DNA of 64,000 nucleotides. Origin: Desmodesmus armatus (taxonomy: Eukaryota > Chlorophyta > Chlorophyceae > Sphaeropleales > Scenedesmaceae). Below are positions 13,574 through 24,251 of this stretch, in pieces. The first letter of the stretch is position 1. Each line of letters opens with the position of its first letter. The notes beneath the pieces were generated by a model. That model worked only from the letters and a program-made list of their open reading frames with translations, ran no database searches and was not told the DNA's origin. Position numbers and translations under genes: made by a program. Where the stretch lies: positions 310,001-374,000 of the forward strand of contig VIIQ02000002.1 of assembly GCA_007449985.2 (NCBI GenBank), in the 5' to 3' direction.

Positions 13574-15516
13574 CAAGACAATGTAGACCCATACAGGGCA
13601 GGCAAAAAGCTGAGAAAGGTAACACCCACACATTTGCGCCCACCAATTTACTCAATAAAGTGCTGCATCAGCCGGCCGCCAATATGATACTATTTTGCCA
13701 TCAATGAGCTACGTTGCAATTGCCAGCACAAGACGGCTTCCCTGCTGCTGGTGCTGCTGCTGGTGCTGGTGCTGCGGCGGCGGCTGCACCAGCACCAGCA
13801 GCAGCAGCACCAGCACCAGCATGTATTTGTCAACCGCCTTGCATTAGCTCTCTCACCTCATGTGCGACTGTGAGTCCGTCGAAGCATCTGCTGTTGACGA
13901 TAGACATCAGTGGCGGCGGATTCGTCATGCTTCCGGGGACGTATCCGATGCCACAAGTGCTTGTGGTGGAGCCTGTCCACATCTGAACAAAGTCAGCGCC
14001 CAGCTGCATACATTACCAACACAGTACAGTACAGTACAGTACATCATGTCACAGTGCAAGTGTGGCGCACACCACGCGCACAAGTTGTTGCCTTTGTCAC
14101 ACCCATCCACCGACAGACATGCTGAATACTACAGCATTCAGCGATCAACCGTACGGCAGACAAACACAAGAAAAGCTTACACAACACCTTCCCACACGCC
14201 CCCCAGACTAGGCAACTCCACACTGTGCTGGCAGCAGTAGGGCCTTACCCCTTCTCTGGCTGCTGTCAGCCCCTGCACGCTGCCACTATTCATCTTGTTG
14301 AGGTTGGAAGAACTAACAGTGTTGTCGCTGTGGCTGGTCTGCAGGGCAACAACATGCAGCAGCAAAGGTTAATAAAAAGGGTTGTGGTGGATGGGGCAGC
14401 ATGTCGGCACACACTGCTGGGCAGCAGGGTGAGATTGGTCCCAACACGCTGACACATGACATAAGACAGCAGCAAACATGTGCAAAGACAGTCACATCGC
14501 CATGCCATGCATTGCCAACAGGGTAACGCAAAGACTGGTGATAGGCTGATTAGGCAGAAGGGGCCAACAGCTCTTGCCTTTTTCACACCCCTGATATCGA
14601 TATGGTCACATGCAAACTGCCAGCTACGCCGTACTGCAGGTACCAACGACTCATGCTTGGCAACCACACATACTTGACACAGTTGGCTTGGCCTGCTAGC
14701 ACTAGTCAAGCCACTGGCTCATCAACATGTCCCTAAAGCCTGAACCCTGAAACCCAACCCTGCCACTCACCGCCTGTAACCCGACCAGGATGAGGTCAAT
14801 GCTGGCGCGAGAGTCTGCATAGATCTTGTTGGTGTTCACGATTGCGGTCCTCATCGCGGCCTGAATCCTGTCAGCGCCGCCAGCTGCACTGGCAGCCGAT
14901 GACGTCCACAGCATAAGAATATCCTGCCGCTCGTTGAACACAACGGTCTGCTTCAGCTTGCGCCCTCCCTCACCACTGGCGCCCGGCACTGCATCTGCAG
15001 CTGCGTGAACTGTACTGCCGCTGCCTGCAGTACTGCCGTCTGTTGCTGAGTCATCATGAGCTGAAGCTAGGGCTGCAGCAGGGGCTGTAGCAGCAGCCTG
15101 AGCTCTCTCAATCCAGCTTGAAGCTACTGCCATGAAACCCTCGCTCCCCAACTCAGCGGCAATGTCGGGCCCTGCTCCTGCTGCTATCGCTTCTGCAAGT
15201 GCTGTCACATTGGCTGGCGGGGTCAACAGCAGCAACACAGTGATGGGGTCATCAGGGTTAGCGGTGATGACTGTAGCGGGGTTGGCGTTAGCGGTGTCTG
15301 GGGGCCCGGTGTAGATCACACGCTGCTCTTCCTCAGGAGAGAGCGGGGAGGGTTTGTGCTCCTCGTACTGTGCCACGATGTGCTTGGTAGGGTGGCGGGC
15401 TGGGTACAGGTCAGCTAGTGTGACCTGTGGTCCATCGGAGGTGGCTGTGGGTTTGAAGTCTGGCATGGCGGCTGCTGCCACAGGGTCGACGCCCTCAAGG
15501 AGCATGGGGTAGATCT

Positions 15517-15549
<33 letters not shown>

Positions 15550-16848
15550 GCGGCGGCGGCAGCGGCGGCGGCAGCACAGTGCATTTGATTTGAAGGAAGT
15601 CAGGCAGCTGTACAATAGGTAGAATTGGACTTGAATCTACATGCTGTCCACGGGAACTGCGAGTTATTGACATGGCATGTTGGTGGCCCTGCTGTCAGCA
15701 TGGTGAAGTGTGCTGTTAGCCGTTAGGGGTGCATCAAAATGTTGAGTGTGTAAGCGGCGTCGGCGCTGCATGCTGCTTTTTACGTCAGACTCTGACTGCA
15801 TACGATCGACTACCGTGTTAGGAACTGCACCCCCACTGTCAGAACAAGGGCAGCATAGCACACTGTTGCACCCTGCAGGCTTAGGGTTTAGGGTTCAGGG
15901 ACACCTAGGGTTCACTCAACGGCTTGCTGCAACCCTGGGGACTCCCTCCCTCACCGTAAATGCCTTGATGCTGTCTGCCTTTCTGTCATAGTACCTCACG
16001 TTGCCGTACAGCCCACCGCTCTCTGCTGACACCAACACAACGGAGCTCAGTCCTCCCCTGGCCCCAACCACTTCACCAACCCATATGGCCGCCCCACCGC
16101 CACTAGTGGCAGTACTGCCTCCCTCCTGCTGCTGCTGTTGTGCGGGTTTTGGGGTCATAGGGGCGGCCATGGCTGTTCTGGCGAGCCTGTCATGGTCCGG
16201 GCGGCGCACAGCTGTGATGGTGGCTCCGTCAGGTGGATTGAGGGGGATCCTTCTGGGGGCCCTGGCCAGCAGGTCATTATTGATGTCTACCACCTTCATT
16301 ACGGGTATACGTTGACCACCTGCGGCATAAGATGCAAGTTTTCGTGATGTATGGATCGGATAGGGGTCCCTGTGTGTACAGCTTTACTGTTGGGTGTGGC
16401 TGGTAGTGCCTCCCACGGGATCCCAGCAGGGAGGGCCTCCAATCTGCAGCAGCAGATTGTGCCTCTGGAAGCACAGTGTCGGTTGCGGCAGCACCAGTTA
16501 ACGCGCACACATCATGCACAGCCGGCGTATCGAAAAGAGGCACCTGGCTGAGAGGGCTTTCAGGCATTGCTGGAACAGCTGGCACAGTACGGAAAGCTCC
16601 GTCTCACCTGCCCTTGCGACGGTAACGATCTGCTCATTCACTTTGAAGTTGCGTGGTGAAATGGATGCTGCAGTAACTGCACTGTCGTCTATGAAGAGCG
16701 CTGAGCTTGATCGTCTCGGAAGAAGTGTGTTGCTGGGCTGCTGCGATACTGTCTGTGCTGCTACAAGCCCGAATACCAGGGAGAACATCGACAAGTACAA
16801 GACTGCCTTCTGGCTTGGGCGAGACGCCGCTGTAACCCACACTCCCAT
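10437..16848 (-). CDS. Secreted metzincin (reprolysin-like) metalloprotease with C-terminal ricin-type lectin, 901 aa
   Basis: Twelve exons in order of transcription: 16848-16608, 16319-15955, 15514-14771, 14338-14249, 14003-13857, 13521-13445, 13020-12735, 12300-12180, 11881-11834, 11559-11155, 10838-10708, 10487-10437. Every junction keeps phase (2706 nt). A hydrophobic segment near residues 14-31, ending VAAQT, looks like a signal peptide. A prodomain follows, then a zincin domain from about residue 340. The zinc site HEIGHNQGCFH (528-538) has the metzincin pattern HExxHNxGxxH, and TVMAYP with Met566 is the Met-turn. Beyond about residue 620 come repeated QRW/QQW-type motifs (SYQRW, NNQRW, TNQRW, NSQRW, NQQKW) of a ricin-B/CBM13 beta-trefoil, probably more than one trefoil. 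This is a sugar-binding fold and no toxin catalytic chain is present. By inference it acts on wall or matrix glycoproteins, as other secreted algal zincins do. Intron 7 uses a GC donor. Confidence 0.9.
10979..11010. repeat. Poly-C tract in protease intron 10
   Basis: A run of C's near 10996-11010 (poly-G in the sense strand) lies inside the intron between exons 11155-11559 and 10708-10838. Such tracts recur in accC introns. Confidence 0.5.
13533..13570 (-). repeat. CTG repeat (sense strand) just upstream of protease exon 6
   Basis: Written as (CAG)n on the plus strand, the tract reads (CTG)n in the transcript. It ends about 11 bases before the CTCTGCAG acceptor of the exon carrying the second half of the zinc-binding motif, so it probably serves as the pyrimidine-rich tract. 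Confidence 0.75.
15515..15560 (-). repeat. CTG/CCG repeat forming the protease exon 3 splice acceptor
   Basis: In the transcript sense the tract runs GCCGCC...CTGCTGCTG and its last CTGCAG is the splice acceptor. An open frame reads through it as poly-leucine. Splicing gives a phase-consistent join from the exon ending KAFT to the one starting IYPM, so the poly-leucine is not coding. Confidence 0.75.
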
Positions 16849-16997
16849 GCTGTCGTGCACGATTCCGCACCTAGGTGAAGTGTTGCTAACGTCATTTTAA
16901 CATCAGAATAACGTGATTGTTTGATTGCGTTTGCGACGCTGTCCTCGGAGAAGGAGAGTCCTTCGGAGAGCCTGTGGCCCGAACAAAAGTGTGATAA

Positions 16998-17049
16998 AAT
17001 GTGTAATATTCTGTGTGACTTTTTGTGTAATATTCTGTGTGACTTTTTC
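16998..17049 (+). repeat. Two tandem copies of a 24-25-bp AT-rich unit
   Basis: The unit TGTGTAATATTCTGTGTGAC plus TTTTT is repeated twice. It lies about 150 bases upstream of the protease start codon in an unusually AT-rich island, so it sits in or near the protease promoter. Confidence 0.6.
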
Positions 17050-17444
17050 AGTAATAAAATGTGTAATGCCGTTTATTATGAAAAAGAGTGGCGACAGCTG
17101 TGGTCTTGGAGCACCTGACTGGTTGTATGATTGTATGTCAAGCTCGTTTGCAATTTCGGGCTGCAGCACGGTCGGAGCAGGCCGGATGGCAGAGGCCGTA
17201 GCGTCGTGGACATCGAACTGCTACATGTACGCAAAGAAGGCACTGCAAATAGACAACGAAGACCAACACAAGACGTATCAGGGATGTAACTCGTTTTCTA
17301 GCGCAGACTGTAGCATGGCCGCGGGCAGGCCGCGTGGTGATGGCGATCTACTGGTTATGTCGACAAATTGAAGATCGTTTTCCACGTGTCCTTGCAAGCA
17401 TCTACACTTTACTGCCTTATGTTGCAATCAAAACATGAAGCTGC

Positions 17445-17965
17445 AAGGCAGGGGGGCTGTCTGCCCCCCTGGACCCCCGCCACCAGTACTGTTGTGCTGC
17501 AAGAGAGACAGCAGCACCACACACTTACACTTGCTGGACCTGTAAGGCAGGGGGGCTGTCTGCCCCCCTGGACCCCCGCCAACAGTACTGTTGTGCTGCA
17601 AGAGAGACAGCAGCACCACACACATACACTTGCTGGACCTGTAAGGCAGGGGGGCTGTCTGCCCCCCTGGACCCCCGCCGGCATTGACTGTAGTGCAGCA
17701 ACACTTCGAAGTGATCGCGGGGGGCAAGGGGGGCGGCTAGCCCCCCTGCCTTGCAGGACCAGCAAGTGCCTGAATGAATGTTGTGCAGCAAGACAGGCAG
17801 TAATCGCGGGGGGCAAGGGGGGCTAGCCCCCCTGCCTTACAGGTCCAGCAAGTGTATGTGTGTGGTGCTGCTGTCTCTCTTGCAGCACAACAGTACCGGT
17901 GGCGGGGGTCCAGGGGGGCAGACAGCCCCCCTGCCTTACAAGTCCAGCAAGTGTATGTGTGGACA
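17445..17965. repeat. 99-bp tandem repeat with inverted counterpart (fold-back array)
   Basis: A 99-bp unit starts at 17445, 17544 and 17643. Each begins AAGGCAGGGGGGCTGTCTGC followed by CCCCCCTGG, so each has its own short G/C hairpin. From about 17720 the same sequence appears in reverse orientation (GGGGCAAGGGGGG, TAGCCCCCCTGCCTT, CAGCAAGTG), ending near 17965. The 17838-17960 arm is nearly the exact complement of 17530-17650. No open frame is conserved, and no clear target duplication was found. Confidence 0.75.
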
Positions 17966-18504
17966 TAGGGAGTGCCAGCTGTGCTATGCACCAAGCACAT
18001 GACAAGAGCAGATGATGCATGCTGGCAGTTGACATAAAGATGCGTAGGGCCACGGAAACTGGGCTGCCTGCCCCTTACTTCGACGGGTACGCGGACGGAA
18101 GGGAGCCCTGCTTTGCATGCTGTGCTGTGAAAGTCACCTGTCCCTCCAGAATGCGACCCTAAACCCCAAACCCCACATGATTCTGTACTGTGTTGGGATG
18201 CCTGAAATGTGGGCTGAAATGTGGGCTGAAAGGTTGCTGCTGCTACTGAGCAGCAACTGGCAGTGCCTGCAAGTGATGGCAACGTCCCATAGAGGTTGCA
18301 CACCTTGACAGGTGCTTGCAAGGCTAGGCTAGCCAGGCTGCTTTGCGTGACCAGGTGGGGCAAGCTACCTTGTGTTACTGACAGGCATTATAAGTGCCTG
18401 CACAGCACTGGATGTAGCCATGTCATGACAACCCCTGATCAGCCACATTGGAAAAACGACAGAGCTCCAAGCGGCTGCCGTTACGGTACAGTATTGTGTT
18501 GCTG

Positions 18505-18595
18505 TGAGACAGTGCCCGGAACCGGGGAGGTAGCGTGATTTCCTGTGGATACACTGGGAACACACAAGATGGTAACACAATGTAGCTAGCACTGG
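18505..18595. mobile_element. Very short retroposon-like insert with 14-bp target duplication, copy 1
   Basis: GTATTGTGTTGCTG occurs at 18491-18504 and again at 18596-18609, flanking a 91-bp insert. The first 57 bases or so, with core GTGCCCGGAACCGGGGAGG, are almost identical to the insert at 39498-39554. Long target duplications of different sequence suggest target-primed retroposition, as in SINEs or retroposed small RNAs. No coding capacity. Confidence 0.65.
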
Positions 18596-18609
18596 GTATT
18601 GTGTTGCTG

Positions 18610-19118
18610 GCCAGAAATTCATCCAGGCTGTTGGAGAACAGAACGTCTCATGGGGGTCAGCGGGCACGCCAGGGTTGTGCTGAATCTGAGGCTGATGATG
18701 CTGGTGCATTCAGCCTCGAATGAGTGCACGGCAGTACTGCCAGCATTATCAAGTTGTTGGGCCTTTCAAAGGCTCCTGGACCAGGACCACCTTGCAGCTG
18801 TCCCCACAGATGGCCACTCTGAAATTGTCTGCTTTTTGGCCGACCATGTTGAGTTGATCAGTCCCTAGCCTCTGTGCTGCATGCCAGCCCTTGAAAAGCA
18901 AACAGTGAAACAGGACTTTCACCAAGCATGGGTTACACCAGGACGGCACATGGGTTCACGATTCAAACATGAACACAACCTTCAGCATTTCAATCCACAA
19001 CACTGCATCACGCCACGTCACCCCCCACGACCAATCTCAGCCCCCCTGTCATGCCCCCCCCTGACCCTCCCCGTCCTTGCTCTGGCAGCAAACCACCCAT
19101 GCCACAACATGTAACATG
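18610..19118. other. Noncoding stretch downstream of the OPR-like gene
   Basis: No gene is supported. A TTACA near 18932 (TGTAA on the minus strand) could be the polyadenylation signal of the OPR-like gene ending at 19258. The segment 19020-19075 is very C-rich. Confidence 0.35.
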
Positions 19119-19300
19119 CTGCGCAGCCAGTCACACTAAGTGAGTCACCCTCACTCCTCACTCAGCGGGCCAGGTCACTCAGTGAGCTCCCCCCTGCCCT
19201 GCTGCGCAGCCAGTCACACTGAGTGAGTTCCCCTCACTCCTTACTCACTGGTCCAGGTCACTCAGTGAGCCCCCCCCCTCTGCTCTGCTGTGCAGCCAGT
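19119..19300. repeat. Tandem repeat of about 82 bp spanning the OPR-gene stop codon
   Basis: GCTGCGCAGCCAGTCACACT starts units at 19119 and 19201, and a diverged start GCTGTGCAGCCAGTG occurs near 19286. The stop codon of the OPR-like gene (19258-19260) lies within the second unit, so the last few codons and the 3' UTR come from a local tandem duplication. Confidence 0.65.
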
Positions 19301-19596
19301 GCCGCCTTGCTCTGATACTGCAGTGCTGTCAGGCTCACTAGCCGCCACTGGGCCGGCCAGGCAGATGGCTCCACCCACACAGCACCACCAGCACCACCCC
19401 CAGCAACACGGCTGCCCTTACTGACACGCCTCAGCCGCTGACGCAGCACCGGCCACCTGCGGCCCCGCCTTCTGGCACCCCTGCTGACACCGCCACTGCT
19501 GCCATTGCTGCCATTGCTGCCACTGCTGCTGCTGCCAGCGGCACGGTCGGGACGGCTTGCCGTGCTGGTGCTGTCCCCGCCATCGCCGCTGGTGCC

Positions 19597-19634
<38 letters not shown>

Positions 19635-20282
19635 CTTGCTGCCGTCTGCCAGCCGCCGACTGCATGCTGCTGGTAGAGGCAGTGGAACCTGCGTTGCCCG
19701 GTTTGCGCCTTGGCAGCGCCATCTGCTGCTGCTGCTGCTGACCGCTGCTCAACCACTGGGTGCGTTTCAAGCTGCGCCTCTGCTTTTGTGCCGCCTGCCC
19801 CCGAGCCTTCTGTGCAGCCATTGCTGCCTGCAGCCGCAGCAGCAGACCCTGCCACTCAACAAGCTGCTGGTCCTGCTGCTGCTGCTGCTGCTGATCCTCA
19901 CCCTGCCGCCGCTGCTGCTGCTGGCCTGGCTGCTGCTGATCTTCACCCCGCCGCCGCTGCTGATCGAGTAGCAGGCGCTGCTGCCGTGCCTGCAGCTGCT
20001 GCTGCTGCCGCTGCTGCGGCATTCTCCAGGCCGCCCTGTTGAGCTCCCTGACAGCCCTCCAGTGCAGCTTGCCGTGCTGTGCGCTGCTGCGGTAGCGCCA
20101 CACCTGCAGCACAGCCCAGTGCATCACCAGCAGCTGCCAGGGCTGCACGTCACTCGCTGCTCCCACTGCCTGCTGCTGCTGCTGCTGCTGCTGCTGGTGT
20201 GACTGTGATGTTGTGTTGGTGGCAAAGGTAGCGGTGTGGTGTCGGCTGGGAGCGTGTTTTTGACTGCTGGTGCTGGCTGTCG

Positions 20283-20322
<40 letters not shown>

Positions 20323-21923
20323 GCGTGACTGTATGATGTGTGCTGCTGCTGCGTCCATGAAGTCGTCCTGCCAGGGCTGTGGGGGCCGGATGCCCAACAG
20401 AGTGAGGCTGAAACACAGCTGCAGCACGCGATACAGCGGGACAAACAGTATAGCACATCAGTCAGGACAGTTTTAGGGGACAAACTTGCATCCTCTGCAC
20501 CTACGAGCCAAGGGCGCATGAGGGTGCCCATAAGGGGCTGACACTTGACATACCCCAGTCCCAGGCTAAAGAAAACAGGTATGAGAGACCAGATCATACA
20601 GACGCCAGTTGCTTCATCCACCCACCTGTGTCAGCTGTACAAAGCCGAGTATCCTGAGCCGCCCCTGCAGCCTCAGCCCCCTGCCCCCTGCCCCCCCACA
20701 CATACAAACATATATAAAAAAACAACAGCATCGTCCCAGTAAGACCAAACCAAACCAAAACCCCAGCAGCCCTACCCACCCACCCACCTGTGTCAGCTGT
20801 TCAAAGCCGAGCATCCTGAGCCGCCCCTGCAGCCCCGCACCCCTCCCCGCTCCCCGCTCCCCGCTCCCTCACACCCCCCACAAATGCATAACCCACCGCA
20901 CCACACCACACCACACCATGCCAATTAAAATACTACATCATACAGACTCCAGTAGTACCACCCACCCACCTGAGTCAGCTGTTCAAAGCCGAGCATCCTC
21001 AGCCTCCCCTGCAGCCTTCCACTCCCCCCTTCAACAAACACAAATGCAAAACCAACCACACCGCCCCCAAACGTTACTTGCGCCACCCACCCACCTGTGT
21101 CAGCTGTTCAAAGCCGAGCATCCTGAGCCTCCCCTGCAGCCTCAGCAGCACCACCCTCACCCAGTCAGGACCAGGGTGGTACCTCAGCTGCGCCAGCAGC
21201 AGCAGCAGATCAACCAACGCAGGCCCTCCAGCCAACAACATATCCCTCTTGACAACAGCCAGGAGTGAGGATAGCAGGGGGGCAGGGGGACGCACACGCA
21301 GCAGCACCAGGGACTGAAGCAGGGCTACAATGGTGCTGCATGGCATCCTTACTGCTGCTGCTGCTGTCCTGGCTTCCTCTATAGCTTCCCCACCATCCAC
21401 ACCACCACCAGCAGCAACAGCAGCAGCAGCAGTTGTCCCGGCAGCCCGTTCTGCTGCAGCAGCAATGGCAGGCAGCAGGTGGTCCAGCCACTGCTGCTGT
21501 AGGGGTACCCCCTTCAGGGGTACCCCCAGCAGCCCCACTGCTGCTGCTGTGAGCCCCAGGGCCTCAGGGGGTAGGGCCTGTAGGTGGGGCTGCAGGGCAG
21601 CAACAGCCCCTACCATGAAGGAACGGGAGCGAAGGAAGTAAGGGACGTACTGCCGGTGGATACTTTGTTGGGTTACTCCCTCGAAGCCGCCAGCAGTTGC
21701 TGATGCAGCAGCACTCCCATTCGCTGCAGAGGCAGCAGCCGTACTGCCAGTATCGGCAATATATGTACTGGTGGACTTGCTGCTTCTGCTGCTGCTACTG
21801 GTTAGCAGTCGCCTCCTAGGCTGCACCCGCAGCAGCAGCACCCAGCTGTGCAGCAGCTCAGCAGCAGAGCAGAGGGACCTGCTGTTGGAACCAGCAGTCC
21901 CCTGGGTCCTAACACCACCAACA

Positions 21924-21954
<31 letters not shown>

Positions 21955-22748
21955 ACTTCGTACTGTTGCCGCTCCCTTCTGGCGACACTAGTGACGCTTC
22001 TGCTTCTGCTGGTGTCACTAGTGACGCTACTGCTGCCGCTGCTGTGCTGCTGTCAGCACACAGCTGCTCCAGCAGCAGCAGCACCCTCTGCTCTGCCCCC
22101 GCCAGCCACCAGGGGGGCATGTGAGCCCTGTGTACTGCCAGCAGCTGCAGTACAGCAGCCAGCTCAGTAGCTGAGGCAGAAGCCAGCCGGGGCCCTGAGG
22201 GGTGCAGCCCACTCAAAACAAATTGCACCAGCCAGTGCTGAAAGCGCAGTGGCCGCACAGCCCTGCTGCTGCTGCTGCTGCTGCTGCTGGTATTGCTGCT
22301 GGTATTGCTGCCGGTGGTGCTGCTGCTGCTGCTGCTTTGGTGGGGTGACAGGGAGGGCATGTCAACATCCTGTCCCTGCTGTTGATGCCACTGTAGCTGC
22401 GCAGCAAACAGCTTGCTAGCTGCTGCTGCACAAGCGGCTATGTCAGCAGCGGTCAGTAGGTGTGGGGGCAGCGACTGCCGGCCACCCCGCCTCAACTGCC
22501 GGCGGTTACTGGAGGCCTTTGACTGAGGCACTACAGCAGACAGCAGCACATCCATCACACTGCGCAGTGCTGAGGAACCCACCACCAACTGCTGCTGCTG
22601 CTGGCAGGGCTGTGAGTGCTGGTGTGGGCTGCTGGAAGTCGGCACACTGCTGCTGCTGCTGCTGGTGGTGGTGTAGCATGCAGTGATGCTGCTGTCAAGC
22701 GCTAGGAGGTCGGACAATGCTGCCAGTGCGGCTGCAACAGGCCACGCG

Positions 22749-22824
<76 letters not shown>

Positions 22825-22984
22825 CCTGCCTGTGCCCTTGAAGTGGCGCATCTGCTCCAGCGGCAGCAGCATTTGCAGCAGCAGCACCAGCAGTAGGGGT
22901 GCTGGCTGCAGCTGCAGCCGCTCTACTTCCTGTTGCCAGCCACAACAGCTGCTCAGCATGCTGCTGTGCCAGCAACAGCACCCG

Positions 22985-23022
<38 letters not shown>

Positions 23023-23710
23023 CCAGCTGCGCAAGCCCCACCAAAGCAACCAGCACAGCAGCAGCATCTGCTGGACTCCAATCAGCATACTGCTGACGCC
23101 AGTGCTGCTGCTGCTGCTGCTGTGAGGAGATGAGGCCAGCCCGTTGCAGCAGCAACAGGCAGCAGTCATGCGTGAGCAGCACCCTCAGCTCCACACAAAC
23201 TGACAGCAGCTGTCCCAGAAGCTGCGGTGAGGTGTCACTTGCCACCACTGCTGCCCCCTGCTGCTGCTGCTGCTGCTGCTGTTGTGGCAGGCCGTGTGAG
23301 GGTGGTGTCTGCAATATCTCTGCCTGGCACCATTCCAGCAGCAAGGCCTGCAGCAGCAGCTGCACTTGGGACACCTGGCCAGCAGGCGCCTGCTGCTGCT
23401 GCTGCTGCTGCTGCTGGTTGGCTGTGCGCTGCAGCAGCTGCTGTCTCTTTGCCTCCAGGAGTGCGTGCTGCTGCTGGGGGGACAGCTTGCTGACAGAGCG
23501 CTGTGCTGCTGCTGCTGCTGCTGCTGCTGTGGCTGTGGCTGATACTTCTGGTACCGGCACTACCGCAGACAAAGACATACTGCCTTGCAGCTGCTGCTGC
23601 TGCTGCTGCTGCTGCGGTAGTGGTAAGGGTGGTGGTGACGACAGCAGGGGTGCTGCATCTGCTGCTGCTAGGCCTGGCTGCTCCCCACCTGCTGAAGCAG
23701 CACTGCTGTG

Positions 23711-23751
<41 letters not shown>

Positions 23752-24218
23752 GTAGCCATGCAGCGCCCTGCAGCAGCTGCAGCAGCTCCCCAAGGCGCAG
23801 GGAGGGGGCAGAGGCAGCTGCATCAGACAACAGCAGCAGCAGCAGGTGCTCAGGGGTGAGGCTGTCACCCTCTGGCACAAGCTGCAGTGTGGCTGCTGCC
23901 TGCACCACAGCAGCAGCCTGCTGGGCAGCAGTAGCAAAACTGCTGACAGGTTGCACGCCTGCTGCTGCTGTCTTCAGCCGCTGCGCGATGTGATGCAGCA
24001 GCTGCTGTCCGAGCTGCTTGGCGAGCTCGCCTTCATTTCCTCCTGTAGCTTGTTGGTGAGGAGCATAACCCTGCTGCTGCTGCTGGTTGCCTTGTTGTTG
24101 GTCATGCACAGCACCCCCACTGATATTGTTGCCGTTGCAATCTTCGCCCTGCTGCGGCTGCTGCTTGCGCCAGCTGATGGACTGACGGCCAACAATTTCT
24201 GTCTGCGGCTGCTGCTGT

Positions 24219-24251
<33 letters not shown>

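Noticed and set aside
15881..15900. TTTAGGG-like telomere repeat
   Set aside because: Only two units plus a degenerate one, inside an intron of the protease gene; not an interstitial telomere.
17445..17965. Regular repeats as a CRISPR array
   Set aside because: No unique spacers, units are contiguous and the region is eukaryotic.
23130..23711. 193-codon open frame on the plus strand, and similar long frames through CTG tracts
   Set aside because: Antisense shadows of the OPR-like gene; composition is poly-Cys/Ala/Leu from repeat triplets.
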